Shown: piece by piece, positions 23,992 to 34,639 of the stretch
How the letters are laid out: every line of letters starts with the position of its first letter
Position numbering within the stretch: the stretch's first letter is position 1
Assembly (NCBI GenBank): GCA_011009095.1
Contig: VTPC01091062.1
Span: 76,189 to 140,188, forward strand
Origin: Ignelater luminosus
Taxonomy: Eukaryota; Arthropoda; Insecta; Coleoptera; Elateridae
Length of the DNA stretch: 64,000 bases
Direction of reading: 5' to 3'
The notes under the pieces: model-generated
Database searches by the model: none
What the model was told of the DNA's origin: nothing
Seen by the model: only the letters and a program-made list of their open reading frames with translations
Translations under genes and position numbers: made by a program

Positions 23992-25234
23992 GCGGAGAAG
24001 GGGAAGAAAATGTAGAACACGTGCTTTTAGAGTGCAAGATAGAGCAACAAGCTAGGGCTTTAGGAGATAGGAGATTAGCTAGGATAGGATATAGATGGCC
24101 ACAGGACATGGGGGAGTTAGGAAGGCTGAGTAGGGTGAAGGAATGGTGGGTAGAATTACAAACATTCGCAAGACAGGTGCAGAGGTTGAGGGTACCGAGG
24201 GAAATTTAGGGAACAATAGGAAATAAGATTAGCAATAGGATAAAGAGATAAATAGGAAGGGAGTAAGAGTAAGGGAGGGGTGTTCCCTCGAAGCGCCCTG
24301 GCTCCGGCCCGCCGACGAAGCTGGCCTGCCACTGATGCCGATCCCTGCGGGCTTCGCCTCGAGAGCCTAACCTATGGAACTCGAACCCGCCACGGACCGA
24401 CTGCCTAGCTACCTCGCCTGAGTAAGAGGGCTGCCCGGGGCTTCTGGCAAAAATGGAGCTAGACGCCCTGTCCGTCGCATATTGGGCCGTCCGTCACGTA
24501 GATACGTCTCGTCGCCGGCTTCTGAGACGTTGGCTAGGTACCCTGACGAAGCAGCAATCCCGGACCGCTCGGGTTAGCTGGCGAAAGGCGGGCGAGAAAT
24601 GTCGGGAGAGAGTAACCGGGAAAGGAGAAGAGACGACGCAAGCGGTGGAAAGGCGGAGGTCGGTTGGTTGGTGGACTTGGGGGGGGGGGAGCCGGGACGT
24701 GGACAGGGAAGACATTTTTGAAGGGAAACTTTTAAAAAAGGAATAGGACAAATTAAAATTGGGCAAATGAGAGGGGAAATAGGAAAGGGGGGAAAAATTA
24801 GACAAATAGAAATAAGGTACAAATAGGAAATAGGAAACGGGGGAATAAGTTAGGTAAAGGAAATACATAGGATAGTAAATAGGAAGGTAGGAATTAGGGT
24901 AAAAGGAAGCGGTAGATAGGGGGTCACTAAAGGGACTAAACTGACAATAACTAAGCCAACAGTGAAGTGAAGTGTATCAATATCTAAGCGCGATTAAACA
25001 AGGTGTGTTAGTGCGGTTCCGGCAGTGTACTCGAGTGGTTAGGGGTTGGCAGGTCCGCTATTGGCAGGCGAACGACGCTCGTGGACGGAACCAAACTGAT
25101 CAAAATTTTGCAAGTTTACTTTTCGGAATGATATGAATGACGCGCATTAACAGAGGATGTAGTACCGTACGGTGGAGCATCCTCTGTGACGACACAGCGT
25201 GACTCAGAAGAGTCACGCAAACACTAAATTTACC
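23992..25234 (+). mobile_element. 5'-truncated non-LTR retrotransposon, 3' end only
   Basis: The first 218 bp encode the end of an ORF2-like protein: CGEGEENVEHVLLECK followed by an Arg/Leu-rich stretch and a stop at about 24207-24209. The C-G-E-E-x-x-x-H-V-L-L-x-C pattern is the cysteine/histidine motif found after the RNase H or RT region of many R1- and jockey-group LINEs. It is followed by about 1 kb of GC-richer untranslated DNA that differs in composition from its surroundings and ends in two hairpins. The block is flanked by a 13-bp exact direct repeat, as expected for target-primed insertion with 5' truncation. There is no poly(A) tail. The clade is uncertain. Confidence 0.65.
25150..25218. 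other. Two hairpins at the 3' end of the LINE fragment
   Basis: ACAGAGGATG at 25150-25159 pairs with CATCCTCTGT at 25178-25187. GCGTGACTC at 25197-25205 pairs with GAGTCACGC at 25210-25218 around an AGAA loop. A 3' stem-loop recognised by the element's reverse transcriptase is known for several LINE clades; here that role is inferred from position. Confidence 0.55.
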
Positions 25235-25247
25235 TGTCTATGGTATT
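25235..25247. repeat. Right flanking direct repeat of the LINE fragment
   Basis: TGTCTATGGTATT, identical to 23979-23991. Confidence 0.55.
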
Positions 25248-26403
25248 ACCCTATTATACCCTTTTTTCACCTTACGACAACCGGCCGTGTGAGAAACTGG
25301 CTAAGGCATACTCATTTTCTCTTCTAGCGACGAGAAATTGGTTACGAATTAGACTTGTAATGCCATTTTTAAATTTTATAGTATTTTAATGAGATTGCGG
25401 ATATATTTTAGTTTTGTATTTATCTTGTACAATTTAACAGCATTGAACATTCTACGCTTTTGTGAATTTGGGTGTCTTAGAATATGCATCGATGCACAAT
25501 TGCTTAAACATTGTTTAAAATACTCTTCGTTGTGTGCATTGTTTCAAACGCAAGCAAGGGTCATTGACCATTCTGCAAGCCGCTGGAGTTTTGTAAAGCA
25601 AGAACAAATCCTATGATACTGGTCCAGGCTTTGGTATGGACTTCTGTCCCAAACTGGAGGACAATCAGCTGTTGTTTATAACCATAAGGTATTAATAGAT
25701 TAATAAATTTATTTATTGTCTACTTTGTTTGTTACGTAATAAAGTTAATTACTTAGATTAACGGTTTTGTAGGGAGCTAATGTAAAAATGTCAGACTAAA
25801 GTCTTATCAATATTAGCTAGCAAAATTTTATAATTTTGTTTCGTTAACTATTATTCAGAAGATCCAGAATGTTTTACTGACCTCGTTGAAAATTTAACGT
25901 TTTTTTTACATTTGCATTTTGACTTTTTTTTTAAATTGATTCATATCACCTAGTTGTTAGCATTCATATTTTTGGTTCTCATACATTTCAATTTGTTTGA
26001 TCAACTTTGGAGTTTTCTTTATATATACACTGTTTGCTTTTGTTTTTGTTATCATCCTTACTTTTCTTTCAATTAAATAAATTAAACTGAATTTAGAATT
26101 TTATTTGGGTATTGTTAGTAACTTCACTGCTATCATAGCGTCTCAAATATATACAGGGTGTTCCAGGTGCGAAGTCACATTAGCGAACATGTTGACCTTG
26201 ACTTGACGTCTGGCGCCCATACCGTTTGCGACATCTATAAGGAATCACTGAGGTCTTTTATTGAGTTTCGATTTCAATTTAAGATAAATTATTTGTGAAC
26301 TACTCGCATCTCCGGCGTTCGAGCTGCTGCGAGAACAACATTTACATCTGCACGGACATAAGACCACTTTTTTTAGTTTTGCTCGTGACAAACTGTTTCG
26401 CAG
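25248..26403. other. Intergenic DNA with a transposon-end motif
   Basis: No gene recognised. ATATACAGGGTGTTCC near 26149-26166 resembles other TATACAGGGTGT strings in the window and is probably the end of a degraded inverted-repeat element. Confidence 0.35.
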
Positions 26404-26491
26404 GTATCATCATTTGGTGGAGAATGTATAATCGATCACCTGGCCGATGTTTACACAAACATTGCAATGCAAACCTTATATTCAAAAAGAC
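26404..26491 (+). pseudogene. Second solitary relic of a protease-homologue last exon
   Basis: After a good acceptor (TTTCGCAG), the sequence reads SSFGGECIIDHLADVYTNIA in a frame shifted by one base relative to the splice phase of the intact copies. It matches SFGRECTANHFPDVYTSI of the array. It lies more than 5 kb beyond the last full gene and no partner exons were found. Confidence 0.65.
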
Positions 26492-29037
26492 CACCGACGA
26501 ACAAATGAGTCTTTCTATTGTAATGTACTGATGCAGTATAATAATAGAAGTTTACTTTCTTAATCTTTTCTGTAGCCAACTAGTGATTATTGCTAATCGG
26601 TTAAGGACTAAACTTTTATACTTTACAAGTTGTAATGTTCATCTATTTTATCTTCGTTTTATTCTTTTTTTACTGTAGTAACAATTTGCGTGGTTACACC
26701 ATCGAAAGATTATTCAGCTTGCATTTAAATAATTTCTCAGAATTCTATTCCTTGACGTTTGTAGAAAAAACGTTACTTTATTTTGAGATTATAGTTTCAA
26801 GCACATAAAACAAAAACCCGAATCCGTTGATGTGGAATTTCAGTTAATAAACGCTTTCCTCGTACAGATGACTTAACAATTCATGTTCACCTAGAAAACG
26901 TAAGATTTCAATTGGGAATTTAAATACTGAGACTTGATATAATAATATAGTAAAACAAATATTTGGTATAATATGAAATTTGTAATAACTCTATAATTAA
27001 TTTTCGCTTCGCTGCTTATTAAACCCAATAGCACTATAAGTTAGATTAAACTAACATCCCATCTAGAATTTAATTTCGTGTTACATACACCTTCTGTAAT
27101 ATTAAATAATAATTATTTCCACCTAAGCAAGTTTTACAATATCGCCTCACTTATATAAAATTAGAAGCTTCTGAAAAATTCTCCCCTATGGTTTCGAGTT
27201 TTCTTTTTTTGGGAAGTAATAATGACGCAGTAAATCTATTCACAAATGGCAGATTCAATTCCGGTGTTGAGGAGGATGATATAATTCTCTTATAAAGCCA
27301 GATTGCACCCCGAACTAGATTTACTACTTCTATTCTTTGTCATTTTCCTTTGTAACGTCTTCAGCTATAATGGACAACGTTATTACAGGGAACAATAAGT
27401 GGGAAGTATTTATGTCTCCATGCTCCCGTTATCGCGTTCTTATGGATAGGCTCGCTCTCCGGTTGTGTCTGTTTTCTCTATGCAAGAGAAGCTTTATCTA
27501 TTGTCCCAAGAAACAATATTCTCACTAAACCCGAGACGGATTTAACCAAAATTTCAAATCTTACAACATAATCTCGCAACTGATATTAATGATTTGAAAA
27601 TTCAACTTTGGAAAGCTTGTCACTTCAATAAAACCTGTGCCATTAAAAGACCTGTCACTCACACTTCTATTGGGTCAGCGTTCAATGAACGACCGCAAAC
27701 TCGAGAGAACCCCTTTTTAACGTAAAAAACAGCGTTACGGTATTTGACAGCAGTCCAGATATAAATCCCAGATAAATATATAAAAATACATCACGAGTTG
27801 TGAAATATACACACTCAACGTTTAAAGCACGCCTCGTTCGGCATCAGGAAATTAGAAACCATATAGGTGAAATACACATCGTTTCCGTTCTGCATTTTCT
27901 TTTGTACCGAATTCGTATATGACGATGTTCGATTCGGTTTCGTAAACTGCACAATTCTCGTATTTTACGAATGCGTTACAATAAGGAACCAAATACTGTG
28001 GTGCTTCTACTAGGCTTAATAGCCCATACGAGTCGCTATTTTAGGTTAGAATTCGAGTTCGAAAGGAACTTTTCAAGTCATTATATCCGTCTTTCTAATC
28101 GATTTAACTGGGGATGATTTTACGTTTATATTGAAATATTCTTCGAACTGGTTTATGTATTACATCTCTTGAACATCAATATTCGTCGAAAACGGTCAAT
28201 GATTTTTATTTCTAGAGCACACTGTCACACATTTGGATTTTGAAAAAATATTCATTATGTATATATTAAAATGGTTGAATTAAAAAATGTACATATGAAT
28301 TGCTCCTTCAAATATTTAGGTTAGAAGGAAATGCAATAAGCAGTCAAGTCAAAATTTTGTAAAGTCTTACAACTGCACGGATTTTTTGTAATGGCTAGGT
28401 GAGATCAACGGTTATGACTTGTCTCGCATTGCACAATATAAGAAATTAGTGTGCTTCTTATTAAATATAAAATAAGACTTTGGTGAGGACTGAAACTTTT
28501 GTGAAATGTAAAAAAACTCAATTAAACATTACAAAAGATAAACACACAATCATTTAAACTAAACTGTCTTATTTAGACAAAAAATCGACAAATTTAAGCT
28601 TTCCTCGACTGTTTTGATAAGAAAGACTATTTAAACTTTTTGTACTGGAAGGCTATTTATTTTAAAAGATACTTTTATTTTGCCTGTAGAGTATACATGT
28701 TCGAGTCCGGCCTCGGCCTTTTCTCTATATTTGGTTGTTAGGTGAGGGTAATAATAAGAAAATCTTAATTATCAGACTCAAACTTAACAAACACTGATAC
28801 CAACATCGTCATCGGCAACGACATAAAATGGTTCGATCTAAAGGTATGTTAGTATCCATAATGTTTCCAAGCTTTTTTGCTCGTTTTATTTTAATAAAAC
28901 TAGTTTTTAGATAATAAATATTTATTTCTCATTACTAAAATCTGTTAGACTTAATTGGTTAATACAAAGAATATGCACGCTGCTTCTCTTAATAGAAAAT
29001 ATACCCAAGGAATATGCGTACTAAATTCCAAAGCAGT
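26492..29037. other. Intergenic DNA between the two gene clusters
   Basis: AT-rich, about 2.5 kb, no gene or element recognised. Short open frames such as 27337-27528 have no support. Confidence 0.4.
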
Positions 29038-29642
29038 CTAATGTATGTTAATGCATATCATTGCATTTCCCGATGGACACGGTGTCGATGGCTGACATGA
29101 CGTCTGGCATGGTGATGGTGTCGTTGGCGGTTCCGTTGGTTGACATTGCCCCTGGCATGGTGACGGTATCAGTGATCCTGCTGATGACCCTGCCGGTGGC
29201 GGTGCCGGTGGCGGTGCCGGTGGCGGTACCGGTGGCGGTACCCGTGGCGATACCGGTTGTGGTGCCGGTGGCCGTGCCGGTGACGGTGGCAGTTTCGCTC
29301 TATCAGGACATTCTTTAACGGTACAAACTTGACCCAAGAGTTTATTACACACGCACGTATTACAGTCGTCTTCCCATCTCTTACCAATTTTACAAATCTT
29401 CAGTTTATAATATGTCTCACCGGAACTGAAGAGAAAAAAGTTCGCTTATCTGTCGATATTTCAGATTAATGATATACTCACCATATAAAACCAGTACATT
29501 GTGTTAGTATTCCCAGTATACAAAGACAGTATCTACAATTATTTTCTCTGTAAAGGATGCCTCGCTCACAGAAAAAAGCTGCTGAAGAATTAATTAGTGT
29601 TATAACAAAAAACAGAAAAATGAAATGTCTTGTAACAACCAT
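29038..29642 (-). CDS. Secreted two-domain pacifastin-like protein with proline-rich tail
   Basis: Two exons on the minus strand, 29642-29482 and 29425-29038, encode 182 aa. Residues 1-22 form a signal peptide. Domain 1 (C25-C54) has the spacing C-x10-C-x2-C-x-C-x7-C-T-x3-C. Domain 2 (C65-C93) reads CKIGKRWEDDCNTCVC, then CTVKEC, the pacifastin light-chain pattern with CN after the second cysteine. Pacifastin domains inhibit serine proteases; the residue after CT is the P1 site, here Val in domain 2 and Gly in domain 1, so only domain 2 looks inhibitory. The tail is rich in VPPPAPPPA-type repeats and then has CQGQC and CQTSC motifs and a final Cys. Unlike its three paralogues, the signal peptide and domain 1 share one exon. 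The GC-rich repeat DNA at 29160-29290 encodes the proline stretch. Confidence 0.8.
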
Positions 29643-30011
29643 GTTTATAGATTTTATAAAAGGGTAACAATTAAGGCAATTTATTTTATTGATATTTTAA
29701 GGTTTTTATTGTTTAATGTTATTTAGCATGTAATGTTGTTCGACAAACAAACTAGTTTTTCACTAAATAAGTATTGAATAAAAATTGCTCGTTCCCTATT
29801 TTTGAGATTGCAACTTCATTCGAATTAAAATAATGTTTAAGAGTCTAGTAAGGTTGACATTTATGGTATATTTATTTACATTTTTGTTGTAGAATGTAAC
29901 CAGATTAGTAAAATTTATTTTAATCAAACAAGTTGAAGATTCTTGAAAAACTGGAGATCGCATGCTATTGAAAACGGTGCGAGTAGATTTTAGTTAGGTA
30001 ATATCTCTTAG
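29643..30011. other. Upstream flank of the first pacifastin-like gene
   Basis: AT-rich. TTTTATAAAA at 29653-29662 is only 11-20 bp upstream of the ATG, probably too near to be its TATA box. Nothing else seen. Confidence 0.35.
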
Positions 30012-31444
30012 TAGTCGAGGAAATAAAGCAGAAAAAAGGCCAAAGTAAAAAAAAATCGCCAAGATGGATTTTGATGCGGTTTGCGGCAATGGTTTCTGTG
30101 AGTTGTCTAGAAAAAATGCTCCCTTTTAGTTTTTCGACGTTTTCTGTTATTGCATTTCTACAGAGGAAAATGCATCTATAGTTCAGATTGAAAAAAAATC
30201 GACAAAATGAGCCACATTTTCTCACTCGGAGGTTTTTGGGGTCGCTGATCACAAATCTGAAGTCCAAATCATCCAAAAGCTTCCTATTTTGCTTTTTACG
30301 AGTCTAAATTTTCCAAATTTCCACATTCAAGTGATATTTTTAATAATTTAGACTTCAGATTCGTGATGAGTACCCAAAAAACACATAAAATGACATGTCG
30401 CTCGCGTAGTTATACGAAAGCTTCCTATTTCGCTTTTTATGAGTCCAAATTTTCCGAATTTCCACATTCAAGTGATATTCTTAATAAGCTAGACTTCAGA
30501 TTCGTGATGAGCACACAAGAAAAACACATAAAATGACATGTCGCTCGCATAGTTATACGAAAGCTTCCTATTTCGCTTTTTACGAGTCCAAATTTTCCGA
30601 ATTTCCACATTCAAGTGATATTTCTAATAATTTAGACTTCAGATTCATGATGAGCACCCAAAAAACACATAAAATGATATGTCGCTCGCATAGTTATACG
30701 AAAGCTTCCTATTTCGCTTTTTACGAGTCCAGATTTTCCGAATTTCCACATTCAAATAATATTTCTAATAATTTAGACTTCAGATTCGTGATGAGCACCC
30801 AAAAAAACACATAAAATGACATGTCGCTCGCATAGTTATACGAAAGCTTCCTATTTCGCTTTTTACGAGTCCAAATTTTCCGAATTTCCACATTCAAATA
30901 ATATTTCTAATAATTTAGACTTCAGATTCGTGATGAGCACCCAAAAAACACATAAAATGACATTTCGCTCGCATAGTTATACGAAAGCTTCTTATTTCGT
31001 TTTCTACGAGTCCAAATTTTTCGAATTTCCAAATTCAAGTGACATATTTTGATAATTTGAACTTGAAATTCGTGATCACCTTCCAAAAGAACACATAAAA
31101 TTACACATCACTCGAATAGTTATTCAATAGCTTGGCTATTTAGTTTGAACAAGTCCAAATTTTCCGAATTCCCCAATGATCATGACACTTTTCGATGATT
31201 TAGACTTCAAATTCGTGATCAGCGACCCCATTTTGTCGATTTTTTTTTTTCAAATTGAATTATAGCTCCTGAAAGTGCATCCAGAAAGATGCATTTTCCT
31301 CTGTAAAAATGCAATAACAAAAAACGCCAACAAACTAAAAGGGAGCATTTTTTCTAGACAACTCACAGAATCGAATGCCGCAAACCGCATCAAAATCCAC
31401 CTTGGCGATTTTGTTCGACCTTTTCTGCTTTATTTCCTCGACTA
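30012..31444. mobile_element. Fold-back element with an internal 142-bp tandem array
   Basis: The left arm (about 30012-30275) and right arm (about 31180-31444) are inverted copies. Both begin TAGTCGAGGAAATAAAGCAG, with the right arm read on the opposite strand, and share inner blocks such as the one around AAAATGCTCCCTTTTAG. No transposase is present. Target duplications were not recognised. The short open frames inside come from the tandem array and are not genes. Confidence 0.7.
30290..31180. repeat. 142-bp tandem repeat, about six copies
   Basis: The landmark ACACATAAAATGACATGTCG recurs at 30381, 30523, 30665, 30807, 30948 and 31091, a period of 141-143 bp. Inner copies are nearly identical and the last is degraded. 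The array creates open frames at 30533-31052, which are artefacts. Confidence 0.9.
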
Positions 31445-32975
31445 TAGAGCAATAACCGGAGAAGAAAAAAGACGTATTGAGAAAAAAACGACTACGGATG
31501 GGAGGCAAAGAGACATCGAAAGGCATCGAGCGATAAATCTTGATCGTTTTTGGAGTTTTGCAAGTTCGTTACAAGCATTGATTGAAGAAGCAAGTGCGGA
31601 GAAGGAATCAATTTGTTAAGGCGTTTATGTCCTCCACGCTAATGGGCGACTTGACGCAATAAAGCTCACGTCGATAAAAAGAATGTAAAACGAGAATAAA
31701 AACCGAAATAAGTTCCTTTTTCAAAAATTGCTAACCTCTGGAGTTCTCATCATCATCATTCTTCCTAATGAGAAAACCTCAAAGTTGAGTATCGGTTATA
31801 TGTAAAAAAATAAGTTCGATCAGACCAAATTAGCAGACAGGTAGCGTGATGAGATTTAGTTTTGTTTTTGAGACAGTCAACGTGGATATCTATGGAGGCG
31901 GTGAAACGAGGGTCAAGACAGAGCACAAAAACTGGATCAACACTCCACACAGGAGAGAGTCAGAGATCGTTGGGCAATAGTTGCATGACTATTAGGGTAG
32001 TCAGGAAGTCAGCACGCGGAAGCCAGAAAATGCTGCATGCATAGCAAACTGGCTGACAGACAGCGCGATATTGCCTTTATCGAATGAAGTAAAACTACGG
32101 GAAATCTATTAAGATGCCATTATTCAATGTTGAAAGTTTTCGAGTTTTTGGTACCTCGATAATACCTTGTAAAATCAGAACGAAATTGAGTATTTTTTCA
32201 AAATAGTAAGAAACATATAGTTATAATTATACATATTCGGTTTTCATATTTCAAGTTATTTTCAAGATACTGAAAAATCCATCTCGGGAGTCTTACAACT
32301 GCTATTATAACATGAATTCAGAGAATTTTGGAAAATTTGGTTTCGTGAGAAATCCAAAAATAGCATTTTCGTTGAACTGGGGGAAAAAACTTCAAACTCA
32401 GCACTCAAGTGAGTATTCCTAACTCTTTATCGCTAAGAATATTGACTTATCATCATAACATCTTATATCTTATTGTCAGGAAAACTATGCGTTTCAAGAT
32501 ACACCTCTACGTACAGTTTTCTCACTATTTCGAGCACCATAATCTGACTTTGCTATTAATTGGAATCCACCTTATTCAAAAATGACAACTAGAACTCCCT
32601 CTAGCGAGTATCCATGTAGGCATGCGGTTAACGTATGAAACTTCAAGAATCCTGAAGAAGAGGCACAGATGATTAGAGAGAAAAACAGTTTGTTGCACAG
32701 ATTCTAGTTGGCGCTTTAATTCCCTAATTAAAATATTGCTTAACGTAAACTAACAGTTAAAACGAGAAAACAGTCTTGATTATAAAATCATATTTTTTTA
32801 TTGGAAAGTAAACTTAATGAGCATTAAGTGAAATTACAAATTATTTCCCCCTTCCTTTATGAAACTCTTGAGGTGTTCAAGAATAAATTAAACTTAAATT
32901 TATAATCCAAATACTTAACATTATTTACGATATCTTATCTGTAAGACTAATTGTGAGTAGAATTTGCCTGATTGA
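31445..32975. other. Intergenic DNA, no gene recognised
   Basis: An open frame runs out of the fold-back arm to 31619 with a Lys/Arg/Glu-rich peptide of unknown origin. No splice context or motif was found. Confidence 0.35.
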
Positions 32976-33730
32976 CTAATTGGAATTAGAGAGATTTAGT
33001 GGATATGCTTTGTCTATAACAGGCGGACCCCGTATCACAACAAAAGATCGTGCTGAAACTGTTGGCTCTTTTTCGGGAGGAGTTAGACGTTCAGATGGAA
33101 CCTCGTTCAAGGTGTTCCCACGATTTAAAGATGGTAAAACATTTAACGCCACCCGTTCTCTAACAGAAGGTATAAAAGATGCTGGGGCAACATACTTTAT
33201 CACAGATCGATTTCGTGGTTCGAAACCAGTTGATAAAAGAGTGTTGTCTGGAAAACCCGGGCGAAATAATGAGCGAGATACCCTATTCATTTGACGAGTG
33301 GAGCGGAAGAAAGGGCATTCTTTTATAGTGCACATTTGACCAAGATCTCGGAGGCATATGCAATCATTACAACCTTCAGTCCATCGAGATCCTATTTTGC
33401 ATACTTTTAGTCCGTAATATTCTGCTCCGTCACTAAAAATAAAAACCGTAATTTTAGAACAACTATTTTATAATGAGTACAGTTACCACAAAATTCCGGT
33501 ACAAGTAGTAATTATCCCTAATATGCAAAGACACCATCGGCAATTATTTTCTCTGTATAGTATACCTTCTGTGCATCCTGAAAATTGATTACTCTAGTTT
33601 AATATAGGACAAAGGTGTTAAATAACGTACTCCAAAGAAAACGACGATTATTATCGGTGTCAATAACACTGCAGTGGTTAAAAGATACACAGAAAACAAA
33701 GAAAACAATGAAGACCTTTTTTACGTACAT
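32976..33730 (-). CDS. Secreted two-domain pacifastin-like protein with basic tail
   Basis: Three exons on the minus strand, 33730-33631, 33577-33487 and 33432-32976, encode 215 aa. Exon 1 gives a hydrophobic signal peptide (MYVKKVFIVFFVFCVSF). Exon 2 (91 nt) holds domain 1, C35-C64, with CTGILC at its end completed across the splice. Exon 3 starts with DGAEYYGLKVC and holds domain 2, C75-C103, including CNDCIC and CTIKEC. The putative P1 residue is Ile in domain 2 and Gly in domain 1. The tail of about 110 aa is rich in Arg, Ser and Pro with no repeats and no cysteines, and differs from all paralogues. The exon phases (1, then 2) equal those of the copies at 41634 and 44871, which supports the models. 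Confidence 0.8.
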
Positions 33731-34637
33731 ACTGTATTCACAAATAGGTAATTAACTTCTGTATCCCAGATATTTTTATATTGTTAGTTCAAATAATCAA
33801 TTACCTTATAGTTCTAGATATAGCTATTGTAAACAATACCGCAATTAAGAAATCAGTTATGTTATAAAACAAACAGTATGTGATTTACAATTGTTTTTCA
33901 ATTATTTACTATTAGAATATGTTAAAAATATAATAACCTAAAAAAAGTAGGAAGAAAAAGACTGTTTGACAAGAGATAACTGTCTACTACAGAGATAAGT
34001 AGAAATATCAAATGGACAATCTCATCATTCACATTAACGACCTGGCAAAAGCTAGACGAACTTTCGCGATTCTAGACCGTCGAATGTTGGTGCTATTATT
34101 GCCCTTATTACTATCAATTAGTATAAATTAGGGCTTTGTCACAATGTCAAAAGGGTCAGTCACTTATTTGAAGCTTATAATGTAATGTGGCAGCATTTTT
34201 TGGTGCATAACGTGCGTTTAACAAATTTTAGAAAAAGAAGGTTTACCTTTGCTACTACAAATCTACTCGTAGATTAGGTAAATTGTCAGTTGAGAATCAC
34301 GAGGTTCTGAGTACGCTTTTGGTACAAACTGCAAACAGGGCCCTAAGCACTGCACAGTGTGGGGGCCCCCTCGTCTCTTTAAAATATCGACGTTTTATTT
34401 TTTATCTCATAAACTATTGTCCTGACAAAAAATGTTTCACAGGCAATATCCGTAATTTTATGGTCATTATGATAGTATTTTCTTTAAATGGAATTTGAGA
34501 CACTTCATGTTTTCAGAAAAATCCCACAATCTGGGAAATGGCTTGACGAGCCACCGAGCGCAAATTCCCTTATTACATCTGGGTCTTCAATTATTAAAAA
34601 AAATTGTCAAGAATAACAATACGTGTAATTCATAATA
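33731..34637. other. Intergenic DNA, no gene recognised
   Basis: Upstream flank of the second pacifastin-like gene and flank of a mariner element. An open frame at 34283-34498 has no recognisable content. Confidence 0.35.
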
Positions 34638-34639
34638 TA

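Noticed and set aside
29061..29318. Plus-strand open frame rich in Val, Pro and Met repeats
   Set aside because: It is the antisense of the proline-rich tail of the minus-strand pacifastin-like gene; the repeat keeps several frames open.
30533..31052. Open frames with repeated SHSYTKASYFAFYESKF units
   Set aside because: They arise from the 142-bp tandem array; the unit length and landmarks explain them, and the stops vary with the copies.
33044..33294. Plus-strand open frame overlapping the second pacifastin-like gene
   Set aside because: Antisense shadow of the minus-strand exon, which has the domain cysteines and matching splice phases.
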